Origin: Caballeronia sp. dw_19
Lineage (GTDB): Bacteria; Pseudomonadota; Gammaproteobacteria; Burkholderiales; Burkholderiaceae
Assembly: GCF_018449515.1 (NCBI RefSeq)
Contig: NZ_JAAVUQ010000010.1
Location: 124,001-188,000, forward strand
Direction of reading: 5' to 3'
Length of the DNA stretch: 64,000 nucleotides
Positions 53,767-62,840 of this stretch are shown here, in pieces. A program made the position numbers and the translations under genes. A model generated the notes under the pieces. That model made no database searches, was not told where the DNA came from, and saw nothing but the letters and a program-made list of their open reading frames with translations. Every line of letters begins with the position of its first letter. The first letter of the stretch is position 1.

Positions 53767-54004
53767 CGGTCTGAGGATGCGCCGGCTGGGCGCATTCAGG
53801 ATGTCCGGTTGGCGGCGCTCCGCGAAAAAGCACGGAACCGGGAACCGGGAAGCAAGAGGGAAAGTACGCGGGAAGTATGTAGCAAAGCGGCACACGCATC
53901 GACACGCGCCGCCGAGTAGATCGTTTCCAGGGGAGGCGATGCATGAGTCGGACGGGTGCATACGGGGGTCGAGGGTCTGAATGGAAATTTTGGGTAAGGA
54001 AGCT

Positions 54005-55621
54005 ATGAAAACAATCAAGCGAGCCCTGTCGGGCGTGCTGGCGTTAAGCGGACTCCTGTTCGCCGGCGCGGCCCTGGCGGTCAACGACAGTCCTGGCGGT
54101 CCTGCAGTTAACGAACTTAACTTCCAGACGCCGGTGACGAAGATCGCCGAAGAGCTCTACGGCCTCCATACGTTCATGCTGATCATCTGCACGGTGATTT
54201 TCCTCGGCGTGTTCGGCGTGATGTTCTATTCGGTCCTGATGCACCGGAAGTCGAAAGGACACAAGGCTTCGAATTTCCACGAAAGCACCACCGTCGAAAT
54301 CATCTGGACGATCGTCCCGTTCGTGATCGTCGTGCTGATGGCGCTGCCGGCCACGAAGGCCGTCGTCGCCATGAAAGACACCACCAACGCCGACCTGACC
54401 GTGAAGGTCACCGGTTATCAGTGGAAGTGGGGCTACGACTACGTGAAGGGGCAGGGCGAAGGCATCAACTTCCTGTCCACGCTCTCTACCCCGCGTAGCG
54501 AAGTGAACGGCCAGACGCCGATCACGGACCTGTATCTCCAGGAAGTCGACAATCCGCTCGTGGTTCCGGTCGACAAGAAAATCCGCATCATCACCACAGC
54601 CAATGACGTCGTCCACTCGTGGTACGTCCCGGCGTTCGGCGTGAAGCAGGACGCGATCCCCGGCTTCGTGCGCGACACGTGGTTCAAGGCCGAGAAGATC
54701 GGCACATTCCGCGGCTTCTGTACCGAGTTGTGCGGCAAGGAACACGCGTACATGCCGGTCGTGGTCGAAGTGTTGTCGGCTGAAGACTACACGGCGTGGG
54801 TCGATGGCCAGAAGAAGAAAATGGCCGCCAGCGCGGACGATCCGAACAAGACCTACACGATGGACGAACTGAAGGCGCGCGGCGCACAGGTCTATACGTC
54901 GAATTGCGCGGTCTGCCACCAGCCGACCGGCAAGGGCGCTGGTCAGTTCCCGGCGCTCGATGGCAGCAAGATCGCCAATGGCCCGATCGCGGACCACGTG
55001 AGCATTGTGCTGAAGGGCAAGGGCGCGATGCCGAACTGGGGCGCGACGCTCAATGACGTCGAGATCGCTTCGGTGATCACGTACGAACGCAATACCTGGG
55101 GCAACCACACGGGCGACATCCTGCAACCCCTGCAAGTCGCCGACGCACGTAACGGCAAGATGCCCGCCGGCGGCGATCATCTGGCGGGCGCAGGCGCTGC
55201 GGCTGGTTCGGATGCAGCGGCCAGCGGTGCAGCGGGTGGTTCGGAAGCAGCCAGTGCGGCAGCGCCGGCATCTGCCGCGGCGTCGGACGCTTCGGCTCCG
55301 GCGGCTTCGTTGCCGGCGAGCGTGTATTTCGAGACGGGCAAGGATGCATTGCCTGCCGACGCCGCCAGCGCCGTGCAGGCCGCAGCGGATTACGCGAAGG
55401 CTCATCCGGACGCGAAGCTGACGCTGTCGGGTTTCACCGACGCAACGGGCTCCGCCGCGAAGAACGCCGAATTGGCGAAGACGCGTGCGCAGGCTGTTCG
55501 CGACGCGCTGAAGGCCGCGGGCGTGGCGGAAGACCGCATCATTTTGAAGAAGCCGGAAACGATCACGGGCGGTGCTGACGCGAGAGAAGCACGGCGTGTG
55601 GAGATCAGTCCGGCTGCCTGA
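54005..55621 (+). CDS. coxB: Cytochrome c oxidase subunit II with cytochrome c and OmpA-like domains
   Basis: 538 residues from the ATG at 54005 (AAGGA before it, giving a clean signal peptide ending GAALA); an ATG at 53981 would add eight residues. Two membrane helices anchor the CuA domain, whose ligands lie in C239-TEL-C243-GKE-H247-AY-M250 and DVVHSW. A cytochrome c domain has the heme site CAVCH at 301-305 and GKGAMPNWG with the distal Met. An Ala/Ser-rich linker leads to an OmpA-like domain (about 445-538; LTLSGFTDATGSAAKNAELAKTRA, shown as LTLSGFTDATGS). It receives electrons from cytochrome c. The third domain might bind peptidoglycan. Confidence 0.95.
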   Translation: MKTIKRALSGVLALSGLLFAGAALAVNDSPGGPAVNELNFQTPVTKIAEELYGLHTFMLIICTVIFLGVFGVMFYSVLMHRKSKGHKASNFHESTTVEIIWTIVPFVIVVLMALPATKAVVAMKDTTNADLTVKVTGYQWKWGYDYVKGQGEGINFLSTLSTPRSEVNGQTPITDLYLQEVDNPLVVPVDKKIRIITTANDVVHSWYVPAFGVKQDAIPGFVRDTWFKAEKIGTFRGFCTELCGKEHAYMPVVVEVLSAEDYTAWVDGQKKKMAASADDPNKTYTMDELKARGAQVYTSNCAVCHQPTGKGAGQFPALDGSKIANGPIADHVSIVLKGKGAMPNWGATLNDVEIASVITYERNTWGNHTGDILQPLQVADARNGKMPAGGDHLAGAGAAAGSDAAASGAAGGSEAASAAAPASAAASDASAPAASLPASVYFETGKDALPADAASAVQAAADYAKAHPDAKLTLSGFTDATGSAAKNAELAKTRAQAVRDALKAAGVAEDRIILKKPETITGGADAREARRVEISPAA

Positions 55622-55710
55622 CGTACCCGTTCGCCCAGCTTCCATCTGAATGAAAGGAAGCTGGCGTAGCGTACGCACAAGTGCCGCAGTATTCGCTTTA
55701 GGAGATTGTC

Positions 55711-57348
55711 ATGTCTAGCATCGGACACGATGTACCCGCGGGCCACGACCATGGCCACGCTCATGATCACGGTCATGGCCACGACGAGCACGCGCACGAA
55801 CTGCCGTACGGCTGGCGTCGCTGGCTGTTCGCGACGAACCACAAGGACATCGGTACCTTGTACCTGTTGTTCTCGTTCATCATGTTCCTCTCCGGGGGCG
55901 TGATGGCGCTGATGATCCGCGCCGAGCTCTTCGAGCCTGGCCTGCAGATCATGCGTCCCGAGTTCTTCAACCAGTTGACCACCATGCACGGCCTGATCAT
56001 GGTGTTCGGCGCGATCATGCCGGCGTTCGTCGGTTTCGCGAACTGGCAGATTCCGCTGCAGATCGGCGCGTCGGACATGGCCTTCGCGCGCATGAACAAC
56101 TTCAGCTTCTGGCTGCTGCCGGTGGCGGCCATCCTGCTGATCACATCGTTCTTCGTTCCCGGCGGCGCGACCGCTGCCGGCTGGACGCTGTACGCGCCGC
56201 TCTCCACGCAGATGGGCCCGGGCATGGACTTCGCCATTTTCGCGATCCACCTGATGGGTGCGTCGTCGATCATGGGCGGTATCAATATCGTCGTGACGAT
56301 TCTGAACATGCGCGCCCCTGGCATGACGCTGATGAAGATGCCGATGTTCTGCTGGACCTGGCTGATCACCGCCTACCTGTTGATTGCCGTGATGCCGGTG
56401 CTGGCAGGCGCGATCACCATGGTGCTGTTCGATCGCCACTTCGGCACGTCGTTCTTCAACGCAGCAGGCGGCGGCGACCCGGTGATGTACCAGCATATCT
56501 TCTGGTTCTTCGGGCATCCCGAGGTGTACATCATGATCTTGCCGGCGTTCGGGATCGTGTCGCAGGTGATTCCGGCGTTCTCGCGCAAGACTTTGTTCGG
56601 TTATAGCTCGATGGTGTACGCAACCTCATCCATCGCGATTCTCTCGTTCATGGTCTGGGCGCACCACATGTTCGCCACCGGCATGCCGGTGACGGGTCAG
56701 CTATTTTTCATGTACGCGACCATGCTGATCGCGGTGCCGACCGGCGTTAAGGTGTTCAACTGGGTCGCAACCATGTGGCGCGGTTCGTTGAGCTTCGAAT
56801 CGCCCATGTTGTTTGCCATCGGCTTCCTGTTCGTATTCACCATGGGCGGTTTCACGGGCCTGATCCTCTCCATGGCGCCGCTTGATATCCAGATGCACGG
56901 GACTTACTACGTGGTGGCGCACTTCCACTACGTGCTGGTGGCGGGGTCGCTGTTCGCGCTCTTCTCCGGCTGGTATTACTGGTCGCCGAAGTGGACCGGC
57001 TGGATGTACAACGAGACGCGCGGCAAGATCCACTTCTGGGCGTCGATGATCTTCTTCAACATCACCTTCTTCCCGATGCACTTCCTGGGCCTCGCCGGCA
57101 TGCCGCGTCGTTATGCGGATTACCCGGCGCAGTTCACGGACTTCAACCAGATTGCGACGATTGGCGCGTTTGGTTTCGGTCTGGCGCAGGTGTACTTCCT
57201 GTTCGCGGTGGCATTGCCGGCGTATCGCGGTGGCGGTGATCTGGAGAAAGCCAGCGACAAGCCGTGGGACGGCGCCGAAGGTCTGGAATGGACTGTGCCG
57301 AGCCCGGCTCCGTTCCACACGTTCGAGCAGCCGCCGCACGTCGAGTAA
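55711..57348 (+). CDS. ctaD: Cytochrome c oxidase subunit I
   Basis: 545 residues, twelve membrane helices. The heme a/a3 and CuB region is canonical: FFGHPEVYIMILPAFG (His and the cross-linked Tyr), WAHHMFATGMP, and MHGTYYVVAHFHYVLVAGS (part TYYVVAHFHYVL). It is the catalytic, proton-pumping subunit. The N-terminal 32 residues carry about ten histidines alternating with Asp, Gly and Ala, absent from textbook subunits and perhaps a copper-gathering tail. GGAGATTGTC precedes the ATG. coxB lies 89 bp before it. Confidence 0.97.
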   Translation: MSSIGHDVPAGHDHGHAHDHGHGHDEHAHELPYGWRRWLFATNHKDIGTLYLLFSFIMFLSGGVMALMIRAELFEPGLQIMRPEFFNQLTTMHGLIMVFGAIMPAFVGFANWQIPLQIGASDMAFARMNNFSFWLLPVAAILLITSFFVPGGATAAGWTLYAPLSTQMGPGMDFAIFAIHLMGASSIMGGINIVVTILNMRAPGMTLMKMPMFCWTWLITAYLLIAVMPVLAGAITMVLFDRHFGTSFFNAAGGGDPVMYQHIFWFFGHPEVYIMILPAFGIVSQVIPAFSRKTLFGYSSMVYATSSIAILSFMVWAHHMFATGMPVTGQLFFMYATMLIAVPTGVKVFNWVATMWRGSLSFESPMLFAIGFLFVFTMGGFTGLILSMAPLDIQMHGTYYVVAHFHYVLVAGSLFALFSGWYYWSPKWTGWMYNETRGKIHFWASMIFFNITFFPMHFLGLAGMPRRYADYPAQFTDFNQIATIGAFGFGLAQVYFLFAVALPAYRGGGDLEKASDKPWDGAEGLEWTVPSPAPFHTFEQPPHVE

Positions 57349-57405
57349 AGCCACGCAGCGCGTTCCGTTCAGATTCAAAAAACGGGACGCGCGCCACGCA
57401 GGACA

Positions 57406-57588
57406 ATGACAGCGAAGCGCATGACTAGCGGAATAAAGCCTGAACGGATGACCCGGAATTCACAGAAGCAACGCACGCCCGAGCAAGTTCGCGCGGGCAA
57501 CAAGCGGCTTGGCCTGATCCTGCTGGCGGTAGCCGCGGTGTTTTTCGCGGCGGTTGTCGTCGATCAGTACGTGCGGTCGAGAGGCTAG
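57406..57588 (+). CDS. Cytochrome oxidase small assembly protein
   Basis: 60 residues with one membrane helix (LGLILLAVAAVFFAAVVVDQYV, shown as LILLAVAAVFFAAVVV) after a basic, Arg/Lys-rich N-terminus. Small one-helix proteins of this type sit between ctaD and ctaG across betaproteobacteria. The ATG at 57406 has AGGA just before it; internal ATGs at 57421 and 57448 are alternatives. ctaG begins 6 bp after its stop, so coupling is likely. Confidence 0.8.
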   Translation: MTAKRMTSGIKPERMTRNSQKQRTPEQVRAGNKRLGLILLAVAAVFFAAVVVDQYVRSRG

Positions 57589-57593
57589 GGAAC

Positions 57594-58166
57594 GTGTCGA
57601 CGCCTGAGGAGATCAAGGAAGATCGCGCGTTCAACCGCTCGATGATGGTCAAGCTGATTGTGGTGGCGGCGGCCATGTTCGGTTTTGGTTTTGCGCTCGT
57701 GCCCATGTATCGTGCGATCTGCTCGATTACCGGCATCAACAATCTCGTGCAGCGCGACGTGGGCGCACGGGAAGCGAGGAACACGCAGGTCGACACGAGC
57801 CGCAAGATTTCCATCGAATTCGATGCAAACGCGCGCGGCCCGTTGCAGTTCAAGCCGGAACAGAACACGCTGGACGTGCATCCGGGCGAAGTGATGACGG
57901 TGATGTACGAGGTGACCAACCAGCAAGCCCGCACGGTTCAGGCGCAAGCCATTCCGAGCTACGCGCCCATGCAGGCCACCGAGTATTTCAAGAAGATCGA
58001 GTGCTTTTGCTTCACGCAGCAGACGTTGAAACCGAACGAGACCCGGCGCATGCCCGTGGTGTTCGTGGTGGACCCGAAGCTGCCCAAGGATGTGAAAACG
58101 ATCACGTTGTCGTACACGTTCTTTGAATTGACCGCGCCTGCGTCGGTGTCGCGAAGCGGTATATAG
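57594..58166 (+). CDS. ctaG: Cytochrome c oxidase assembly protein (Cox11/CtaG)
   Basis: 190 residues from the GTG at 57594. One N-terminal helix, VPMYRAICSITG and the copper-binding ECFCFTQQTLKPNE loop are diagnostic of Cox11. It inserts CuB into subunit I from the periplasmic side. The GTG follows AGGGAAC closely. It belongs to the coxB-ctaE operon. Confidence 0.95.
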   Translation: MSTPEEIKEDRAFNRSMMVKLIVVAAAMFGFGFALVPMYRAICSITGINNLVQRDVGAREARNTQVDTSRKISIEFDANARGPLQFKPEQNTLDVHPGEVMTVMYEVTNQQARTVQAQAIPSYAPMQATEYFKKIECFCFTQQTLKPNETRRMPVVFVVDPKLPKDVKTITLSYTFFELTAPASVSRSGI

Positions 58167-58254
58167 CCCATAAGGCCGCGCTTTCCGGCAAATACGCGGC
58201 AGCCGGTGGTACGCAGAGTGGTACATAAGCCGCGCCAGGCGACGGAGACGTGAG

Positions 58255-58461
58255 ATGGTTGAAACACAAAAGCAGGCGCCGAAGAACAGCTTTCTCCGGT
58301 TGCTGAAGGCAGTTTTCTGGTCGTTCTTCGGCGTGCGCCGCCGCAGCGACCTGGAAAGCGATGCCTCGTTGAACCCGCTGCATTTGATCGCGGCCGGGGT
58401 TATCGGGGCGGCGCTGTTTATCGTCGTGTTGCTGGTGGTGGTGCGGGCGGTGGTGGGATAA
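58255..58461 (+). CDS. DUF2970 domain-containing small membrane protein
   Basis: 68 residues: FLRLLKAVFWSFFGVRRRSDLESD, shown as LKAVFWSFFGVRRRSDLE, then one membrane helix. The KAVxxSFFGVRR motif defines DUF2970, found almost only between ctaG and ctaE. Function is unknown, probably oxidase assembly. GACGGAGACGTGAG gives a ribosome site. Confidence 0.88.
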   Translation: MVETQKQAPKNSFLRLLKAVFWSFFGVRRRSDLESDASLNPLHLIAAGVIGAALFIVVLLVVVRAVVG

Positions 58462-58545
58462 CGCCAGTGGCGTTGCTGCGGAAGGATCAAGCGGCGGCAG
58501 TGGCAGAAAAAATTCAAGCAACTGGATCGAAGTGGAGAATCAATA

Positions 58546-59403
58546 ATGAGCGGTCAAAACGAAAGCCCGTACTATTTCGTCCCGCACCCGTCGAGACATC
58601 CGATCATGGCCGCCACCGGCCTGCTGATCTCGATGGCTTCGCTGGCGTCGTGGGTCAATGGTGAATCATGGGCGCCGATCACGTTTGTCATCGGCCTGCT
58701 TTGGCTGCTGTACACGCTGTGGCACTGGTTTGGAGACTCCATTGGGGAATCCGAAGGCGGGATGTACGGCAAGAACGTCGATTTGTCGTACCGATGGAGC
58801 ATGAGCTGGTTCATCTTCTCCGAAGTGATGTTCTTCGGGGCATTCTTCGGCGCGTTGTTCTACGCCCGCGAGATCGCGCTGCATGAGCTGGGCAGCCTCG
58901 ATTACAAGCTGATCTGGCCGGACTTCACCGCCGTTTGGCCGAACAACGGTCCTGCCGCGCTGGTGTCGCACTTCCGCTCCATGACGCCGTGGCCGCTGCC
59001 GACTATCAATACGGCGCTGCTGCTGAGTTCAGGCGCGACGCTGACGGTTGCTCACCATGCGCTGCGCGAGAATCATCGGAAGAAAACGATTATCTGGCTG
59101 GCTGCGACCGTGCTGCTTGGCGCATGCTTTTTGTTCTGCCAGGGCTATGAATATTTCCACGCGTACAACGAACTGAACCTGACGCTGGCTTCGGGCGTGT
59201 ACGGTTCCACGTTCTTCCTGCTGACGGGTTTTCACGGTTTCCATGTGTTTCTCGGCGGCACGATGCTCACCGTCGTTCTCGTGCGTGTCATTCGCGGGCA
59301 CTTCACCGCGGAGCATCACTTCGCGTTTGAAGGGGCCGCGTGGTACTGGCACTTCGTGGACGTGGTGTGGCTCGGGTTGTACGTGGTCGTGTACTGGTTG
59401 TAA
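58546..59403 (+). CDS. ctaE: Cytochrome c oxidase subunit III
   Basis: 285 residues, seven membrane helices. SEVMFFGAFFGALFYAR, QGYEYFHAYNE and GFHGFHVFLGG followed by HHFAFEGAAWYWHFVDVVWLGLY (shown as AAWYWHFVDVVW) are the family marks. It stabilises subunit I and its proton entry. It is the last gene of the first oxidase transcript, followed by tandem repeats and a terminator. Confidence 0.96.
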   Translation: MSGQNESPYYFVPHPSRHPIMAATGLLISMASLASWVNGESWAPITFVIGLLWLLYTLWHWFGDSIGESEGGMYGKNVDLSYRWSMSWFIFSEVMFFGAFFGALFYAREIALHELGSLDYKLIWPDFTAVWPNNGPAALVSHFRSMTPWPLPTINTALLLSSGATLTVAHHALRENHRKKTIIWLAATVLLGACFLFCQGYEYFHAYNELNLTLASGVYGSTFFLLTGFHGFHVFLGGTMLTVVLVRVIRGHFTAEHHFAFEGAAWYWHFVDVVWLGLYVVVYWL

Positions 59404-59479
59404 GTATTCAGACAGCGGTCCAGGCTGTGGCGGATGTTGGTGGCTTGATCCACCCGCGTCCGGCCTGGCAGGATGGCTT

Positions 59480-59521
59480 GAAGTGGATTGAAAGAAGTGG
59501 ATCGAAAGAAGTCGATTGAAA
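59480..59521. repeat. Three tandem 14-bp repeats
   Basis: GAAGTGGATTGAAA, GAAGTGGATCGAAA and GAAGTCGATTGAAA stand head to tail, differing at one or two bases. They lie between the ctaE stop and its terminator, in the 3' untranslated region. Confidence 0.85.
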
Positions 59522-59537
59522 AAGATGCTTTGCAAAG

Positions 59538-59571
59538 CGCCGCCTCGACCTGACTCGGGCGGCGTTTTGTT
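59538..59571 (+). terminator. Terminator of the cox operon
   Basis: CGCCGCC (59538-59544) / GGCGGCG (59558-59564), 13-base loop, followed by TTTTGTT. It lies 135 bp after ctaE. Confidence 0.75.
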
Positions 59572-59741
59572 TTTGAACGCGGCTTGGCGGAAGGTTGAGG
59601 AAAGCGTTTCCTGCGCGGTTTTGTCGCAGCGTTGAGTGCAACGGCCCGCTAGTATTCCGCGATCCAGGGCGAACCTTCGCGCTGCCAGAAGGCCCAACCC
59701 ACGCGTAACTTAAGACTTGAGAGACTTAAGAAAGGCGTTAC

Positions 59742-59951
59742 TCAGCGTCCGAGCGGAATCCCGGTGGACTGAATCCAGCCCATCCAGTGGGCGAACAGGA
59801 TGAAGAGGAACAGCGAGATCGACAGCCCGACCCGCATGGCGAGCGACCACACCATGCGTTGGGTCTTGCCCTTGTCGGTCATCATGAAGTACAGCGCAGA
59901 ACCCAGGCTCGCGATGATGAGAATGAATGCAATGGCAACGAATATGTGCAT
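59742..59951 (-). CDS. Twin transmembrane protein (DUF2909-like)
   Basis: 69 residues with two helices (IFVAIAFILIIASLGSALYFMM, shown as AFILIIASLGSALYFM, and GLSISLFLFILFAHWMGW) joined by a short basic loop with TDKGKTQRMVWSLAMRVGLS. This loop is typical of the twin-membrane-helix family that sits opposite surf1 in betaproteobacterial oxidase loci. It is the only minus-strand gene of the locus. Role unknown. Confidence 0.85.
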   Translation of the reverse strand: MHIFVAIAFILIIASLGSALYFMMTDKGKTQRMVWSLAMRVGLSISLFLFILFAHWMGWIQSTGIPLGR

Positions 59952-60050
59952 GAAAACAGCCAGTTGGCCTAGGAAGTTCGATCGCTCAATTATCGCACCG
60001 CAGGTAACATGCCGCGTGGGCGTTCAGGTTTTCATCGGTGGAAATGCGGT

Positions 60051-60806
60051 ATGAAAATTCGTTTCTGGCCGGCGCTGATCATTTTGATCGTCATGGCGGT
60101 TACCGTGCGTCTTGGCTTCTGGCAGCGGGACCGCGCGCATCAGAAAGAGCAGTTGAACGCGCAGATTGTCGCGTTTGAAAACGCGCCGGTGCAACGCGTG
60201 GGCGCGACGCCGATTGCGCTGAAGGACATCAATTTTCATCGTGTGCTGGCGCGTGGTACGTTCATGCCCGATCGGGTTGTGTATCTCGATAACCGGCCCT
60301 ATAACGACCAGCCGGGTTTCTACGTCGTGATGCCGCTTAAGCTTGATGGCGGCGGGGTGGTCCTGGTGAATCGCGGCTGGTTGCCGCGTAATCTGGCGGA
60401 CCGCACGGGCATTGAGCCGTATGACACGCCGTCAGGTGTTGTCGAGATTGAAGGCGTTGCGCGGGCGAACGCGTCGCAGGCTTTCGAACTCGGACACGGC
60501 GGTTCCGCGGCGCAGCAAAAGATTCGGCAGAATCTCGATGTCGCCGCGTACGCCACCGAAACGGGTTTGCCACTGCAACCGTTCGTGATCCAGCAATTGA
60601 ACAACAGCGGTGACAAGCTGGTGCGTGACTGGCCGGCGCCCACCATGGGCGTGGATACCAACTACGGCTACATGCTGCAATGGTGGGGTATGGCGCTCGC
60701 CGCGCTCGGGTTCGGGCTGTACGCGGCAAGGCGCGCGGCGAAGAACGAAGGGAAGAAGGACGGTGACGGGCAGGGCGCACCGGAAACGCTGGATGGGAAA
60801 GTCTGA
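60051..60806 (+). CDS. SURF1 family cytochrome oxidase biogenesis protein
   Basis: 251 residues from the ATG at 60051 (GGTGGAAA upstream). Helix 1 ends in the heme-contact motif LGFWQRDRAHQK. Then come YLDNRPYNDQPGFYVVMPL and VNRGWLPRN, and helix 2 lies near the C-terminus (YMLQWWGMALAALGFGLYA, shown as LQWWGMALAALGFG). It helps insert heme A into subunit I. It is the first gene of the second plus-strand run (surf1, Sco-like, ctaA, ctaB, sco). Confidence 0.93.
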   Translation: MKIRFWPALIILIVMAVTVRLGFWQRDRAHQKEQLNAQIVAFENAPVQRVGATPIALKDINFHRVLARGTFMPDRVVYLDNRPYNDQPGFYVVMPLKLDGGGVVLVNRGWLPRNLADRTGIEPYDTPSGVVEIEGVARANASQAFELGHGGSAAQQKIRQNLDVAAYATETGLPLQPFVIQQLNNSGDKLVRDWPAPTMGVDTNYGYMLQWWGMALAALGFGLYAARRAAKNEGKKDGDGQGAPETLDGKV

Positions 60807-60974
60807 TCCAATAATCGACGGGTTGGGCCAGTAAAGGACGACGCGTGTGTTCGCGTCGGGCGGGCTTGACCGGAAGTGATGGGCCGACGCACACGACCAA
60901 CACCGGGACCGGCCGGCAGCCATGAAGCAGGCGCCCTGCGCTTGAATGAACGCATCGCATGAAAGAAGTACGCG

Positions 60975-61664
60975 ATGCCGCAAACGAATAGAGGCAACAT
61001 TTTGTCCATGCAAACTCCCCGACCGTCCGCGTCTGCCATTCACAAGGCGCGTGCTCAGCAACAAGAACGCACGCCCGGTTCATGGAACAAGGGGCGCTGG
61101 ATGCTGATCCTGCTCGCGGCCGTTTGCGCCGCGCCGGTCCTCGCGTCCTATTTTATGTACTACGTGGTCAAGCCGACCGGTGGCACCACGAGCTACGGTG
61201 CGCTGATCGAGCCGCAACGGCCGATTCCCGACCCACTCGTCGTTACCGACGAACAAGGCAAGCCCATGCCGCTCACCGTCTTGCGCGGTAAATGGTTGAT
61301 GATCACGGTCAACGGCAGCGATTGCAACGAACAATGCGTCACGCGCCTCTTCTTCATGCGGCAGGTGCGCGTGCTGCAAGGCGCGGAACGCGACCGGGTG
61401 GTCAACGTCTGGCTTCGTACCGATGACAAACCGGTGTCGAGCGTGATCCAAACGGCTTATCCACAGCCGGACACGCGCATGCTGGTCGCCGATCCCAAAA
61501 CCGTCGCGGCGTGGCTGCCGGCGGGCGCGGATTCGCAACTCACCGACCATATCTTCCTGGTCGATCCCAATGGCAATCTCATGATGCGGTTCCCGAAGAA
61601 TCCGGAGCCGGAGAAGATCAAGGCGGATCTGGCGAAGCTGCTGAAGTGGTCGCGGATCGGTTGA
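60975..61664 (+). CDS. Sco-like thioredoxin-fold membrane protein
   Basis: 229 residues with one membrane helix (about 42-62) and a periplasmic domain: LRGKWLMITVNGSDCNEQCVTRLFFMRQ (part NGSDCNEQCVT) carries C117-x3-C121, and DHIFLVDPNGNLMMRFPKNPEP resembles the end of Sco proteins. Sco copper chaperones have CxxxC plus a distal His; no clear equivalent of that His is seen, so it may be a disulfide reductase and not a copper carrier. ATGs at 60975 and 61008 are both possible starts. The position between surf1 and ctaA is conserved. Confidence 0.85.
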   Translation: MPQTNRGNILSMQTPRPSASAIHKARAQQQERTPGSWNKGRWMLILLAAVCAAPVLASYFMYYVVKPTGGTTSYGALIEPQRPIPDPLVVTDEQGKPMPLTVLRGKWLMITVNGSDCNEQCVTRLFFMRQVRVLQGAERDRVVNVWLRTDDKPVSSVIQTAYPQPDTRMLVADPKTVAAWLPAGADSQLTDHIFLVDPNGNLMMRFPKNPEPEKIKADLAKLLKWSRIG

Positions 61665-61688
61665 AGACGAGTTGAGGACAGTGCACGC

Positions 61689-62834
61689 ATGACTTACGTT
61701 TTACAACTCGGATTGATCGGCATCTGCATTGCGTTGTTGCCGCTTTCGTATGTGTGGGTGAAAGCCGACGACAACAAATTCCGCAAGCTTGTCTGGCTGA
61801 CCACGTTCCTGACGCTCGACCTCGTGATGTTCGGTGGTTTTACGCGTCTGACCGATTCGGGTCTCGGTTGTCCCGACTGGCCGGGTTGTTACGGCACGTC
61901 GTCGCCGTTTATTGCGCATGCTGCCATTAACGCCGCCTATCAGGCGATGCCGACGGGGCCGGTGAGTATCGGCAAGGCGTGGATTGAAATGATCCACCGT
62001 TATTTCGCCATGGCGATCGGCGTGTTGATCATCGCGCAGGTTCTGATTGCATGGACGGCGCGTTTCAAGCGTCGGCCGCTGCACGTGTCGCCCTGGTGGC
62101 CGACCGGAATCCTGATGCTGATCGTGGTGCAGGGCGCGTTCGGGGCGTGGACGGTCACCATGAAACTGCAGCCGGTGATTGTGACCACGCATCTGTTGCT
62201 CGGGTTGGCGTTGCTCGGCGCGCTTGGCTGGCTGGCCGCGCGCCAGACACCGATTCCCGCTATCGATCCCGCCGCCGCTCGCTGGCTCCCCGCGGCGCTC
62301 GTCGGCTTGGTGCTGCTGGTGGTCCAGATCGCCCTGGGCGGCTGGGTCAGCACGAATTACGCGGTGCTCGCCTGCACGGACTTCCCGCTGTGCAACGGCG
62401 CGTGGATTCCGCCGATGAACTTCGAGCACGGCTTCCACCTGTGGCGGGCGCTCGGGATGACCGGCGACGGCGATGTCATCTCGCAGGACGCGCTCGTCGC
62501 GATTCACTGGACCCACAGGACCTTTGCGATCGTCGTCGTGCTATACACATTGTGGCTCGCGGCGAAACTGCGGCGATTTGAGTCGTTGAGAAAACCCGCC
62601 AACGGCATCATGATCGTGATCGTCGTGCAGTTCCTGACGGGATTGTCGAACATCCTGCTGCAGTGGCCGCTGCCTGTTGCCGTGGCCCACAACGGCGGGG
62701 CGGCCATCCTTTTGCTGTTGCTCGTTATGGTAAACTTTCGAATCTCCTCCAGCCGTCCCGGCCATGTTGTGGGGTCGCCTGCCACGGCCCCGCGCGACGC
62801 CGTTCCCGCATCACTCCCGCGCCAAGCTCCGTGA
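61689..62834 (+). CDS. ctaA: Heme A synthase (COX15/CtaA)
   Basis: 381 residues, eight membrane helices. GGFTRLTDSGLGCPDWPGCYG (shown as TRLTDSGLGCPDWPGC), EMIHRYFAMAIG, TTHLLLGLALLG and IHWTHRTFAIVVV supply the four heme-ligand histidines of the two-domain proteobacterial enzyme; ACTDFPLCNGAW is the second Cys-loop. It oxidises the methyl group of heme O to give heme A. The Pro/Ala-rich C-terminal 30 residues are extra. ctaB starts 6 bp later. Confidence 0.95.
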   Translation: MTYVLQLGLIGICIALLPLSYVWVKADDNKFRKLVWLTTFLTLDLVMFGGFTRLTDSGLGCPDWPGCYGTSSPFIAHAAINAAYQAMPTGPVSIGKAWIEMIHRYFAMAIGVLIIAQVLIAWTARFKRRPLHVSPWWPTGILMLIVVQGAFGAWTVTMKLQPVIVTTHLLLGLALLGALGWLAARQTPIPAIDPAAARWLPAALVGLVLLVVQIALGGWVSTNYAVLACTDFPLCNGAWIPPMNFEHGFHLWRALGMTGDGDVISQDALVAIHWTHRTFAIVVVLYTLWLAAKLRRFESLRKPANGIMIVIVVQFLTGLSNILLQWPLPVAVAHNGGAAILLLLLVMVNFRISSSRPGHVVGSPATAPRDAVPASLPRQAP

Positions 62835-62840
62835 GTTTCT

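Larger units (their letters stand above)
59404..59741. other. 338-bp gap after ctaE
   Basis: Contains a 14-bp triple tandem repeat (59480-59521) and the ctaE terminator (59538-59570). The remaining part up to the small minus-strand gene at 59742 shows no features. Confidence 0.6.

Noticed and set aside
54044..55678. 544-codon frame opposite coxB
   Set aside because: Antisense shadow; coxB shows all copper and heme ligands on the other strand.
61000..61014. Third copy of the regulator palindrome (TTTTGTCCATG) before the Sco-like gene
   Set aside because: Only the left arm is present; the right half GACAAA is lost, so chance similarity is more likely.
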